Part shown: in pieces, positions 6,848 to 14,763 of the stretch
How positions within the stretch are numbered: the first letter of the stretch is position 1
Layout: every line of letters starts with the position of its first letter
Source: JBFXEO01 sp050180015
Lineage (GTDB): Bacteria; Bacteroidota; Bacteroidia; Bacteroidales; Tenuifilaceae
Reading direction: 5' to 3'
Assembly: GCA_050180015.1 (NCBI GenBank)
Contig: JBFXEO010000039.1
Coordinates: 1 to 16,240, forward strand
Length of the DNA stretch: 16,240 bases
Program-made: the position numbers and the translations under genes
Notes under the pieces: generated by a model
What the model was told of the DNA's origin: nothing
What the model saw: the letters and a program-made list of their open reading frames with translations, nothing else
The model's database searches: none

Positions 6848-8003
6848 TAGCTGATAAATTTCTCCCATTCGATGGAAACAGCCACTGCCCATCCCTGTAC
6901 TTAATTTCAGGGAAATTGCTATTCTGCGTGCTAAGCAAATTATAAGTATCCGTCTTAAACTCCGTAAACAAAGAGTCTTCAGAGTTGCTAAAATATTTAT
7001 GGCTGGCAGCCTCGTACCCGGAAACCGGAAGTACCTGGTACATCCGCCTTAAATTCCTGAAGGGGGTATGAACCCACACTGGAATATATCCAGCCTCCAC
7101 AATCTGGGTTTTTCCCGTTTCATTCTTTTTTAGCTGTACCAAGGCTACAACGCCACCGTTACAGTATCGTTTCCGCTGATTCGACACAAAATTACCCAAT
7201 GAGTAAACCACCACCTGACCGGTTGTACTATCGGTATCGTAGGCCGCTTCCATACGCTGAACAACGTGAGGGTGAGAGCCTATAATGATCCGAACCCCCA
7301 GCTGCTCCATAAAATTGGCAAGGTTAATCTGAGTTCTAGAAGGGCTTGTTTCATACTCATTCCCCCAATGAATAAATACAATCACCTCATCAACACCCAG
7401 GAATCTTGCTTTTGCAACGTCCTGCCGAATTACTGCTGTATCAATCAGGTTCACAATGACGGGAAATGGTACAGGAATTCCGTTGGTACCATAGGTATAA
7501 TTCAGTAAACCCAGCCTAAAACCATTCTTTTCAACTATAAGCGGGTTTGAACCTTCCCGGCTTGCCGAATCAATAAAAGTCCCTGTATGTGGAATGCCCT
7601 TTTGCGATAGCACGTTAATAGTTCTGATAGCTCCATCCCTGCCCCTATCAACCGAATGGTTATTGGCAGTAACCAGAACGTCAACCCCGGCATTAGCCAA
7701 ACCATCCACCAAATTATCGGGTGAGCTGAATTGCGGGTAACCGGTGTATGGCCCTCCGGCCAAGGTAACCTCAAGGTTTGCAACCACTACGTCTGCCAAA
7801 GCAAAAACGTCCTTCATCCTAACGAAAACACTGTCGTAGCTGTAGGTTCCAGATTTTTCATCGTAAGCCGATGTAATTTGTGGCGCGTGACCCATAACAT
7901 CACCCACAAACATCAAGCTTAGTGTGCTTGAATCTGGCTGCTGGCCTATTACAGCTCCGTCAATAAAAATTGATATTAGTATGGTTACCAGTAGTAATCT
8001 CAC
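6804..8003 (-). CDS. CapA-family (poly-gamma-glutamate synthesis-like) metallophosphatase
   Basis: A 399-residue exported protein of the CapA/PGA_cap domain family, a branch of calcineurin-like phosphoesterases. The N-terminus is hydrophobic up to residue 20 (VTILISIFIDGAVIG) and looks like a signal peptide. Metal-site motifs follow in order: LMFVGDVMGHA (Asp35), ADVVVANLEVTLAG, VLVTANNHSVDRGRDGA, VIVFIHWGNEYETSPS, IIIGSHPHVVQRMEA and VVYSLGNFVSNQ. In Bacilli, CapA works with CapBC in poly-gamma-glutamate export; no capB, capC or pgsA-like gene is nearby, so that role is not supported and many Bacteroidota carry stand-alone copies of unknown substrate. The start is GTG at 8003; no in-frame ATG precedes it before a stop. 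It overlaps tcdA by 44 bases tail to tail. Confidence 0.88.
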   Translation of the reverse strand: MRLLLVTILISIFIDGAVIGQQPDSSTLSLMFVGDVMGHAPQITSAYDEKSGTYSYDSVFVRMKDVFALADVVVANLEVTLAGGPYTGYPQFSSPDNLVDGLANAGVDVLVTANNHSVDRGRDGAIRTINVLSQKGIPHTGTFIDSASREGSNPLIVEKNGFRLGLLNYTYGTNGIPVPFPVIVNLIDTAVIRQDVAKARFLGVDEVIVFIHWGNEYETSPSRTQINLANFMEQLGVRIIIGSHPHVVQRMEAAYDTDSTTGQVVVYSLGNFVSNQRKRYCNGGVVALVQLKKNETGKTQIVEAGYIPVWVHTPFRNLRRMYQVLPVSGYEAASHKYFSNSEDSLFTEFKTDTYNLLSTQNSNFPEIKYRDGQWLFPSNGRNLSATKNLPVNPELLPRQ

Positions 8004-8031
8004 TTTACCTGACTCTGGATATTATAACAAA

Positions 8032-8061
8032 CAAATATACGTGTTGTTTTTAACGTTGCAA
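8032..8061 (-). promoter_or_regulatory. Bacteroidota-type promoter of the CapA-family gene
   Basis: On the minus strand TTG (8061-8059) is followed after exactly 19 bases by TATATTTG (8039-8032), an exact match to TTG-N19-TAnnTTTG. Transcription would begin near 8025, about 20 bases before the GTG start at 8003, which supports that start. Confidence 0.65.
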
Positions 8062-8063
8062 TT

Positions 8064-8095
8064 AAAAAAAATAAGGGGTACGAGTGGTACCCCTT
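8064..8095 (-). terminator. Rho-independent terminator of the M16 peptidase gene
   Basis: On the minus strand AAGGGGTAC (8095-8087) and GTACCCCTT (8081-8073) form a perfect 9-bp stem with a 5-base loop, followed by A and eight Ts (8071-8064). It begins 25 bases after the M16 stop codon and separates that gene from the capA-like gene's own promoter. Confidence 0.85.
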
Positions 8096-8119
8096 AAAAT
8101 ATCGACAGCATGATTGCCG

Positions 8120-10948
8120 TTACTCTTTTTGCCCCTCGGGGGACATAACAACCTCGATTACGTTACCCTGATTGAAGAGAGTATTGAAGAATGCTTTAAC
8201 CGTTTCAACATTAACCGCTTTAACCGTTTCCAAATAGTTAGTATGAATATCCGTTCCATTTTCATACTTCTCGCGGATAACATCGGACCAGTAGCTGTTC
8301 TCCCGGAGGTTCTGCTCGTACTCCTTCACCATATACTCCTTGGTCTTGTTTAAATCGTCGTCGGTTGGGCCGTTAGCCTTAATTTTATCGATTTCAGCAT
8401 ATACAATTCCTATGAGTTTTTCGCTCAACTTTGGATCGGTATCAAACTGAATACCCACTGAGAATGACTCCGCCGGAAAGTTTCTAACGGATGTTCTAAC
8501 GCTAACGCTGTATGTACCGCCTTCTTTTTCGCGAATTTCTTCCAGGTAACGGGTACGCAGAATTGATGTAACGTAGTCTGCCAGCACAAGATTTTCCAGA
8601 TTATACTTGGTATCGCCGGTGAACGCTATGTAAACAGATGTTTTTGATGTCTGTAATGGTTTCCTGAAGTAGTTTTGAACTTTACCTTTTGGAGGCCTAA
8701 CGCCAGTATCCTTTGCAGTGTCTTTGCGTTTCAGCGTTGGTAATCCCCCCAGGTAATTTTCAACCAATCCCTTAACCTCGTTGACCTTAATATTTCCGGT
8801 AAAAATGAATACAAAGTCGGAGGCATCGGCAAAACGATCTTTATAGAAAGCCATGCTTTGGGCATAATTTACCTTGGACAAAAAATCAACATTCATTGGC
8901 ATAACCCTGGGGTTGTGGTTGGCAAGTGTTGCAGAAACTGAATCGCGGAAAGCCATTCTTGGGTCGGCAGCCACGTTGGCAAAGTAAGCCTTCATCCTGC
9001 CAATGTAGGTGTTAAAATTCTCCTCGTCCTGACGGGGCGATGTAAAATACAGGTAAACCAGCTGAAGCATCGATTCAAAATCTTTGGGTGAGGCACTTCC
9101 CTGTAATCCTTCAAAGTCCTGCCCAATTACCGGGGTTACGGTAACCATCTTTCCGGCCAGTAATTTTTCCAAATCAACACTGGAGAACTCCCCAACGCCT
9201 GCGTTAGAAACCACCTGAGTAGCCATGGATGCAGACGGTAAATTCTCAACACTCGCTAACGATAAACCACCCTTGCTGAATGCGTTCAGGGTAACTTCAT
9301 CTTCCTTAAAATCAGTTTGTTTGAATATAACTTTAACTCCATTCGACAGGGTTAGCTCTGTGGTTTCAAAAATATTCTTGGCATTTTCGGCCTTTACCTT
9401 ACCTGGTTTGGCAACTTTTTCTACCAATGGCTTGCTGGAAACTTTATCAACGTAAGCCTCTATTGATTCTGCTTTAACTTCGTTTATTGCAGTAAGTATG
9501 CTATTCTCATCGGGCAATACAATTCCTTCTTTCTGGGGCCCCATAAGGGTAACTATCATGTTATGGTCGGTTACCAGCTTGGAAGCATACGCGTTGAGTT
9601 CATCGATGGAAATAGTTGGCAACATGCCGGATGTAAACATATACTCAAACTCGATACCGGGCATTGGTTCACCCTCAAGGTAGTTGTTTATACATTCCCA
9701 AACGTACTTTTGGTTTTTTTCTTTATCCTTTTCCTTGAGCTGATTTTCCTTTGAACGTAAGTAATCGGCCTTGGCCCTGTCTAGCTCACCGGCAGTAAAC
9801 CCAAAACGTTTAACGCGTTCAGCCTCGCGAACAAGGCCCTTTACACCGTCGAGCATGGCATCGTTCTTTAACGCAGCGTAAAACATAAAGGCACTCTTCG
9901 TGCGTACTACATCGCCCATGCCCGATGCGGCGAATACAAATGGAGGGTTCGGGTTTTGGGTAATCTCATTCAACCGCGATGAGATCATGGTTGTAATTAA
10001 ATCCCTCACGATTTCTTCCCTCAAGTAACCCAAATTTTTTGCATCCTTTGGGGTGGCGTTGTGCTTGTAGTACAAATACAGTATCGTGTTGCGCGCTTCC
10101 GGGTCTGAGGCAATGCCAACCAAAGGTTGATCGTTATCGGGTAACTCGTAGAATGGCCGTGGAGCAGGATTTTCCCTCTTGGGAATATCGGTGAACATGG
10201 TTTTAATCTTCTGCTCAACCTGATCAACATCTATATCACCCACAATAATTATTGACTGTAAATCGGGTCTATACCATTTATGGTAATAATCCTTAATTTC
10301 CTGATGATTAAAATTATTAATCACGTTAATGTCGCCAATCACATCGCGGGTTGCATACTTTGAATCCTTGTAAATTACAGGCATAACCTGCTTGTACATT
10401 CTACGCTCAGCGTTACGGCCAGTACGCCATTCTTCACGGATTACACCGCGTTCATTCTCAATTTCCTGTGGGTCCAGGGTGATGTAATTCGACCAATCGT
10501 GGAGAACAAGCAAGGCACTATCAACAATGCCCTCACGGGTTGTAGGTACATCGGAAAGGTTGTAAACAGTTTCATCCAGCGAAGTAAACGCATTTATATT
10601 GTAGCCAAATTTTACCCCAACCGTTTCAAAATAGTTGATGATTCCCTTTCCCGGGAAATTTTTGGAACCGTTAAAGGCCATGTGCTCTAAAAAATGGGCC
10701 AACCCATTCTGGCTATCCTCCTCCAAAATTGCCCCAACATTCTGGGCAATATAAAACTCAGCACGTTGTTTTGGCTCAGTATTCTTACGGATGTAGTAAG
10801 TTAAACCATTTTCAAGTTTGCCATAACGAACATTTTTATCAACCGGAACAGGTGTATTCCAGTCTATCTGACCCTGTGCCAATGCTGTATAGCCCATTAA
10901 ACTGGCAGCTAACACAGAAAAATAAAACTTAATACTTTTACACATCAT
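8120..10948 (-). CDS. Exported M16-family zinc metallopeptidase (pitrilysin-like)
   Basis: A 942-residue two-lobed M16 peptidase. The inverted zinc motif HFLEH is at residues 85-89 (NGLAHFLEHMAFNGSKNF), and the third ligand Glu166 lies 77 residues later in EIENERGVIREEW, the expected spacing. Further M16 domains follow: KWYRPDLQSIIIVGDID near 220-240, a second non-catalytic half beginning around residue 520 (LSNGVKVIFKQTDFKEDE), and the substrate-binding RTRYLEEIREKEGGTYSVSV motif near 840. The N-terminus (SIKFYFSVLAASLMGYTALAQ) is a signal peptide, so it acts in the periplasm or at the surface, probably degrading peptides. The MM start at 10948 is supported by a promoter box about 35 bases upstream. 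Full length; no frameshift. Confidence 0.95.
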   Translation of the reverse strand: MMCKSIKFYFSVLAASLMGYTALAQGQIDWNTPVPVDKNVRYGKLENGLTYYIRKNTEPKQRAEFYIAQNVGAILEEDSQNGLAHFLEHMAFNGSKNFPGKGIINYFETVGVKFGYNINAFTSLDETVYNLSDVPTTREGIVDSALLVLHDWSNYITLDPQEIENERGVIREEWRTGRNAERRMYKQVMPVIYKDSKYATRDVIGDINVINNFNHQEIKDYYHKWYRPDLQSIIIVGDIDVDQVEQKIKTMFTDIPKRENPAPRPFYELPDNDQPLVGIASDPEARNTILYLYYKHNATPKDAKNLGYLREEIVRDLITTMISSRLNEITQNPNPPFVFAASGMGDVVRTKSAFMFYAALKNDAMLDGVKGLVREAERVKRFGFTAGELDRAKADYLRSKENQLKEKDKEKNQKYVWECINNYLEGEPMPGIEFEYMFTSGMLPTISIDELNAYASKLVTDHNMIVTLMGPQKEGIVLPDENSILTAINEVKAESIEAYVDKVSSKPLVEKVAKPGKVKAENAKNIFETTELTLSNGVKVIFKQTDFKEDEVTLNAFSKGGLSLASVENLPSASMATQVVSNAGVGEFSSVDLEKLLAGKMVTVTPVIGQDFEGLQGSASPKDFESMLQLVYLYFTSPRQDEENFNTYIGRMKAYFANVAADPRMAFRDSVSATLANHNPRVMPMNVDFLSKVNYAQSMAFYKDRFADASDFVFIFTGNIKVNEVKGLVENYLGGLPTLKRKDTAKDTGVRPPKGKVQNYFRKPLQTSKTSVYIAFTGDTKYNLENLVLADYVTSILRTRYLEEIREKEGGTYSVSVRTSVRNFPAESFSVGIQFDTDPKLSEKLIGIVYAEIDKIKANGPTDDDLNKTKEYMVKEYEQNLRENSYWSDVIREKYENGTDIHTNYLETVKAVNVETVKAFFNTLFNQGNVIEVVMSPEGQKE

Positions 10949-11148
10949 TATTTGAGAATTAGTGGAACATAAATATTTTAAATCAAAATTAAAGAATTAA
11001 AGCATTGTCGAAATTCATTGGACATAAATTTAACACTATTTGTAATTTTACGGCGAACGAACGGTGTAATAAGTTAAAATTTTAGTCCGGTTTATTGTTT
11101 CTTTGCAATGTTTTCTGTTGATGTTTGAGTGATATAAAGTACAGTTAT
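10949..11148. other. Divergent intergenic region between M16 peptidase and xerD
   Basis: 200 AT-rich bases with no gene. The minus-strand promoter box of the peptidase gene is here. For xerD no exact TAnnTTTG box is found; the closest is TAATTTTA near 11043. Confidence 0.45.
10984..10991 (-). promoter_or_regulatory. Probable -7 promoter box of the M16 peptidase gene
   Basis: On the minus strand TAATTTTG is an exact TAnnTTTG match, 35 bases upstream of the ATG at 10948. No clear TTG -33 element is found at the usual distance, so this is only a moderate call. Confidence 0.35.
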
Positions 11149-12045
11149 ATGGGGTGGATTGCGGCAATTGAGGATTATATTAGTTTTTTACGTATCGAAA
11201 AATCGCTTTCGGAAAACTCGGTTTCGGCCTACCGTACCGACATGGCCAAACTTCATTATTATGCCGATAGTATTGGTGTTGAACCTGAATCGGTAACGCA
11301 CGGTCATCTCCAGAACTTTCTGGAATACCTTCATGGCTTGGGGCTGAACAAACGCTCCCAGTCCAGGATACTATCGGGTGTCCGTGGATTTTACAAGTAT
11401 TTACTGATTGAGGAGGTGATTGACAATGACCCAACGGAACTGATTGAAACGCCCAAAATTGGAAGAAGGTTACCCGAGGTTTTGAGTATTCAGGAAATTG
11501 ATGGCATGGAAGCAGCCATTGACCTGAGTAAACCCGATGGGCATAGGAACAAAGCTATTGTGGAAACGCTATACAGCTGCGGGCTTAGGGTTTCGGAGCT
11601 GGTAAGCCTTAAGCTGACAGAGCTATTTTTCGACGATGGCTATATCCGCGTAATCGGCAAGGGGAATAAGGAGCGGCTCGTACCCGTTGGGCGCAAGGCC
11701 ATAAATGATATCAACATGTACCTTGCTGAGCGTAACGGCTTGAATTCTAGAATTGATGAAGAGGATAAAAACATTGTTTTTCTCAATCGCTGGGGTCGTC
11801 AGCTAACCCGCGAGATGGTCTTCACGATCATCAAGAAGTACGCTAAACTTGCAGGTATCTCAAAGAATATTAGCCCGCACACATTGCGGCATTCTTTTGC
11901 AACGCATTTGGTTGAAGGAGGTGCCGATTTAAGGGCTGTACAGGAAATGCTTGGACACGAGTCTATTCAAACAACCGAGATTTATACCCACTTGGATCGG
12001 GAGTACTTGCGCAAAACAATTCTGAAGTTTCATCCTAGGGCATGA
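11149..12045 (+). CDS. xerD: Site-specific tyrosine recombinase XerD
   Basis: A 298-residue tyrosine recombinase, the same length as E. coli XerD. It resolves chromosome dimers at dif with XerC during division. The N-terminal SAM-like DNA-binding domain (about 5-90, with EKSLSENSVSAYRTDMAKL) precedes the catalytic domain. Catalytic residues fall almost exactly where E. coli XerD has them: Arg147 (CGLRVSEL), Lys171 (VIGKGNKERLVPV), His244 and Arg247 (SPHTLRHSFATH), His270 (LGHESIQTTE) and nucleophile Tyr279 (IYTHL). A TTG eight codons upstream would extend the protein, but ATG 11149 gives the family length. Nothing here (no attachment sites, no cargo) suggests a phage or element integrase. Divergent from the M16 gene; a small wHTH gene follows after 40 bases. 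Confidence 0.94.
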   Translation: MGWIAAIEDYISFLRIEKSLSENSVSAYRTDMAKLHYYADSIGVEPESVTHGHLQNFLEYLHGLGLNKRSQSRILSGVRGFYKYLLIEEVIDNDPTELIETPKIGRRLPEVLSIQEIDGMEAAIDLSKPDGHRNKAIVETLYSCGLRVSELVSLKLTELFFDDGYIRVIGKGNKERLVPVGRKAINDINMYLAERNGLNSRIDEEDKNIVFLNRWGRQLTREMVFTIIKKYAKLAGISKNISPHTLRHSFATHLVEGGADLRAVQEMLGHESIQTTEIYTHLDREYLRKTILKFHPRA

Positions 12046-12085
12046 TTGTAAAAATTCGTATATTTTCAAACCAAAAATTAATACT

Positions 12086-12265
12086 ATGGATTCATCAGAA
12101 AAAATCATCAAAACATTATCGGCGACCGGGAAACCAATGAAATCCGGTGAAATTGCCGAAGCGTCGGGAGTTGACAAGAAAGAGGTTGATAAAGTAATCA
12201 AGAAACTTGTTGCCGAGGGTAAACTCCACTCGCCCCAGCGTTGCTTCTACGATATTAAGAAGTAG
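12086..12265 (+). CDS. Small winged-helix-like DNA-binding protein (59 aa)
   Basis: An ATG frame of 59 codons ending in TAG at 12263-12265. The protein runs MDSSEKIIKTLSATGKPMKS, then GEIAEASGVDKKEVDKVIKK, then LVAEGKLHSPQRCFYDIKK. The pattern is a compact winged helix: a first helix, a GKPMKSGEIAEASG turn, a recognition helix with basic residues (KKEVDKVIKKL) and a C-terminal wing (GKLHSPQRCFYDI). This is the shape of small MarR/ArsR-like or FeoC-like HTH proteins, and I recall similar free-standing proteins in Bacteroidota. Charge balance, codon use and a 40-base gap after xerD support a real gene. Its target is unknown. It has no Shine-Dalgarno sequence, like its neighbours. A hairpin follows the stop codon after 25 bases. 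Confidence 0.8.
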   Translation: MDSSEKIIKTLSATGKPMKSGEIAEASGVDKKEVDKVIKKLVAEGKLHSPQRCFYDIKK

Positions 12266-12290
12266 TTTTTGCTTAGGTGCTACAAACGCA

Positions 12291-12319
12291 AGGGTGGTTG
12301 CGCTTGCCGCAACCACTCT
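12291..12319 (+). terminator. Strong hairpin after the small wHTH gene, terminator-like
   Basis: AGGGTGGTTGCG (12291-12302) pairs with CGCAACCACTCT (12308-12319) over 12 bp with one G-T and a 5-base loop CTTGC. The following sequence GTTTATC is not a strong T-tract on either strand, so it is either a weak terminator or an mRNA-end stabilising hairpin. Confidence 0.5.
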
Positions 12320-12466
12320 GTTTATCAACAGTCAAAAAATATTACCAAAGTTAATTACCAGTAAATCAACACGAATAAAAAAAGATCACTTTCCTATATT
12401 ACAAGTGACAACAAATAATGTTATAACTTGTTACTATGTAAAATTAACCAAAAACAGTAAAGTGGT

Positions 12467-13084
12467 ATGGAAACAAGAAAACTTTTTAACGATCGTCGTT
12501 CCGTAAACTTTTTCGATAGAAGTAAAGACTTAGATGGTCAGCTGCTTAAGGATATTATTAATACCGCCGTGCTGACACCATCGGCATTTAACCTGCAGCC
12601 TTGGCGTATAATTGCGGTAAAAAGCGCCGAGAGCAAGGAGAAGCTTTACAAGTTGGCCAACAATCAGCAGAAAGTGCTTGACGCCCCGGTTACGTTAATT
12701 CTTGTTGGCAATAAGAATGGCTGGGACGATACCAATCCGGTTTGGGCAGAAATGCTCAAGAGCTTTGGCGGAAACCAGCAAATGCTTGATGGTGCAAAAC
12801 AGGCCGCTGCTTTCCTGTATGGTTCAAGCGAGGAGCGCAAGTTAAAATTTGCCGAGAGCAACACGGGCCTAATAGCAATGTCTATTATGATTGCCGCAAA
12901 GGATTTTGGCGTGGACTCTCACCCAATGAGCGGCTTGGATTTTGATGGCGTTCACAAAGCTTTTGGGTTAAAGGATCACGAAACCGTTGTTATGGCAATT
13001 ACGCTGGGTTACCATGATGAAAAGCAAACGCTTTATCCCCGTAATCCCCGCAAACAATTTGATGACATTGCTACGGTTGTTTAG
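12467..13084 (+). CDS. Nitroreductase-family FMN-dependent oxidoreductase
   Basis: A 205-residue nitroreductase-fold protein. Family landmarks are the N-terminal FNDRRSVNFFD (Arg10, Arg11, Ser12, contacting the FMN phosphate), TPSAFNLQPWRIIAVKS at about 36-52 (the flavin-binding Ser/Asn-x-Gln-Pro-Trp motif), a central dimer segment, and MAITLGYHDEKQTLYPRNPRK near the C-terminus. Such enzymes use NAD(P)H to reduce nitroaromatics, quinones or similar; the physiological substrate is unknown. The start at ATG 12467 puts METRKLFNDRRS at the N-terminus as in homologues. The 200-base leader contains the wHTH hairpin and a TCACTT-11-AAGTGA inverted repeat near 12392, but no exact promoter box. The SDR follows after 66 bases and may be co-transcribed. 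Confidence 0.9.
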   Translation: METRKLFNDRRSVNFFDRSKDLDGQLLKDIINTAVLTPSAFNLQPWRIIAVKSAESKEKLYKLANNQQKVLDAPVTLILVGNKNGWDDTNPVWAEMLKSFGGNQQMLDGAKQAAAFLYGSSEERKLKFAESNTGLIAMSIMIAAKDFGVDSHPMSGLDFDGVHKAFGLKDHETVVMAITLGYHDEKQTLYPRNPRKQFDDIATVV

Positions 13085-13140
13085 TTAGCGTGCATCGTAA
13101 AAAATAGATAACAGTAAAGTATTTAGCTTTTAAAGAAAAA

Positions 13141-13145
13141 GGAGG
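13141..13145 (+). promoter_or_regulatory. Strong Shine-Dalgarno of the SDR gene
   Basis: GGAGG with a 5-base spacer to ATG 13151 fixes this start. Most other genes here have no such motif, as is usual in Bacteroidota. Confidence 0.6.
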
Positions 13146-13150
13146 ATTTT

Positions 13151-13921
13151 ATGAAAAGATTAGAAAACAAAGTTGCCATTATTACGGGTGCCGCAAGTGG
13201 TATGGGGCTCGCTGGTGCGCAGCTGTTTGCCCGGGAAGGCGCAAAGGTCGTTGCAACGGACATTGTATTCGATGTTCTGGAAAGGGAAGTTGCTCAGATT
13301 GTTAAAGACGGTGGCGATGTAATTGCCCTGAAGTTGGACGTATCGTCAGAGGAGTCGTGGAAAAACATCATTGACAAAACCATCCAGAAATATGGAAAAA
13401 TCGACATTCTTGTAAATAACGCCGGCATCCATGTTCCAAAGGGTATTCTTGAAGAAACACTGGATGGCTGGAACAAGCTGATGTCAATAAACTGCACTGG
13501 TGTGTGGTTGGGCATGAAGTTGGTAATTCCTCACATGCAAAGAAACGGCAAAGGATCTATCATTATCTGCTCGTCGATTGCAGGTATCATTGGCGGCGAT
13601 GCTGATGGGCATGGAGCGGCATACAGTGCATCAAAAGGAGCGGTACGCTCAATGTCAAAACATGCAGCACAGCATTTTGCAAAGGATAATATCCGGGTCA
13701 ACTCCGTCCACCCTGGATCAATCTTTACGGGGATGGCAAAGGGCCTTGGTATTCAGTCACTCGAAGCTATGGCACAGCATGACAACGGCAACACGCCACT
13801 ACCCCCACACACGGGTGAGCCAATGGATATCGCCTACGGATACCTGTATCTGGCATCTGATGAATCGAAGTTTGTTACCGGAGAAGAACTCGTGATTGAT
13901 GGTGGGTGGATAACTCACTAA
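13151..13921 (+). CDS. Short-chain dehydrogenase/reductase (SDR), NAD-preferring
   Basis: A 256-residue classical SDR. The nucleotide-binding loop TGAASGMG is at 12-19, Asp37 at the end of the second strand (VATDIV) points to NAD(H) rather than NADP(H), Asp63 follows in KLDVSS, the NNAG motif is at 89-92, and structural Asn114 is in SINCTG. The catalytic Ser is in CSSIAG (about 142), with Tyr158 and Lys162 in YSASKGA. The C-terminus ends in GEELVIDGGWITH. It resembles cyclopentanol/3-hydroxysteroid/3-oxoacyl-type dehydrogenases; the substrate cannot be fixed. A GGAGG Shine-Dalgarno at 13141-13145, five bases from the ATG, is exceptional in this window, and suggests high translation or a transferred gene. 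Confidence 0.93.
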   Translation: MKRLENKVAIITGAASGMGLAGAQLFAREGAKVVATDIVFDVLEREVAQIVKDGGDVIALKLDVSSEESWKNIIDKTIQKYGKIDILVNNAGIHVPKGILEETLDGWNKLMSINCTGVWLGMKLVIPHMQRNGKGSIIICSSIAGIIGGDADGHGAAYSASKGAVRSMSKHAAQHFAKDNIRVNSVHPGSIFTGMAKGLGIQSLEAMAQHDNGNTPLPPHTGEPMDIAYGYLYLASDESKFVTGEELVIDGGWITH

Positions 13922-13953
13922 GAAGTTTTTATTGAAATCTCCGGTAATGGGTA

Positions 13954-14099
13954 TAGCGTTGCGCAAATTGGGAATTAAAACAACGAAACGCTAACAATGT
14001 ATGAAAATAGTAGCCTATATAGTAGTAAGGCTGTATTCCGCTTCAACGTTCTTGTAAATTGACAGGAGCGCAGCCCTCAGTCGGCTACTACTCTTATAC
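13954..14099. repeat. Long compound inverted-repeat element between SDR and methyltransferase
   Basis: Two linked inverted repeats. First, TAGCGTT (13954-13960) pairs with AACGCTA (13987-13993). Second, GTATGA (13999-14004) pairs with TTATAC (14094-14099) and TAGTAGCC (14008-14015) with GGCTACTA (14083-14090), separated by a 3x3 mismatch. Inside, GGCTG (14029-14033) pairs with CAGCC (14071-14075). The whole could fold into a hairpin of about 100 bases. No coding potential beyond a 21-codon frame. It has the look of a dispersed intergenic repeat of Bacteroidota, which I recall but cannot verify. Confidence 0.6.
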
Positions 14100-14121
14100 G
14101 AACCGATGTAAACGAGGAATG

Positions 14122-14709
14122 ATGAATAATCTGTGGGATCAACGTTACGCACGGCAGGAGTTTGTTTACGGTAAGTTGCCCAATGAGTTTTTCCGGGATC
14201 AGCTGCTTAACCTTCGGGCTGGTAAAATTCTTTTACCGGCCGAGGGCGAAGGCCGAAATGCAGTTTTTGCCGCAAAACAGGGATGGAAAGTGGCTGCATT
14301 CGATAGCAGCACCGAAGCTAAAAAGAAGGCTCTTACCCTTGCCGCCGGGCAAAATGTCGATATAGATTTTAGGGCCAGCTCGTTTGAGGAGTTCTCTTTT
14401 GAGGAGAGCTATTTCGATGCAATTGGATTGGTTTATGCGCATACAACAAATCGGAGTGAGAATCACCGGAAAGTAATACGATTTCTAAAACCTGGCGGAA
14501 CAATAATTCTTGAAGGCTTTGGAAAGGAACAAATCCAAAACAATTCCGGTGGCCCCAGAAGTATTGATATGCTTTTTTCCGTTCAGGAATTAGAAGATGA
14601 TTTTAAGGAACTCACAAGTATAGACATCTGGGAGGAAGATATTGTACTATCGGAAGGGAATCAGCATTCCGGGAAAGCATCGGTAATTAGAATGGTCGGA
14701 ATAAAGTAA
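14122..14709 (+). CDS. Class I SAM-dependent methyltransferase
   Basis: A 195-residue Rossmann-fold methyltransferase. Motif I, ILLPAEGEGRNAVFAAKQGW, is near residue 34-53 and ends in the acidic VAAFDSS strand that binds the ribose of SAM. The second acidic strand DIDFRASSFEEFSF and motif IV FDAIGLVYAHTT follow. VIRFLKPGGTIILEGFGKEQ near 113-133 is the conserved motif VI helix-strand. The N-terminus (WDQRYARQEFVYGKLPNEFF) is shared with TehB-like and thiol methyltransferase-like families, but the substrate is unknown. An in-frame TTG at 14059 would extend it into the hairpin element; ATG 14122 (or 14119), behind GAGGA, is more likely. Confidence 0.88.
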   Translation: MNNLWDQRYARQEFVYGKLPNEFFRDQLLNLRAGKILLPAEGEGRNAVFAAKQGWKVAAFDSSTEAKKKALTLAAGQNVDIDFRASSFEEFSFEESYFDAIGLVYAHTTNRSENHRKVIRFLKPGGTIILEGFGKEQIQNNSGGPRSIDMLFSVQELEDDFKELTSIDIWEEDIVLSEGNQHSGKASVIRMVGIK

Positions 14710-14763
14710 AATGGGAAGAATGAATTTAGAGGAAGTAGGATACTGAAACCATCTATCATCTTA

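Noticed and set aside
6804..8003. A capsule (poly-gamma-glutamate) synthesis locus
   Set aside because: Only the CapA-type protein is present; no CapB ligase or CapC membrane partner is in the window.
11149..12045. XerD as the integrase of a mobile element
   Set aside because: Length and spacing of catalytic residues match housekeeping XerD almost exactly, and there are no flanking attachment repeats or cargo genes.
13997..14062. A 21-codon leader peptide before the methyltransferase
   Set aside because: It lies in the hairpin element, has no ribosome site, and shows no run of regulatory codons.
13954..14099. An integron attC recombination site
   Set aside because: The CTAAC and GCGTT boxes superficially resemble attC cores, but they do not fit the RYYYAAC/GTTRRRY consensus, no second copy flanks the methyltransferase, and no integron integrase is present.
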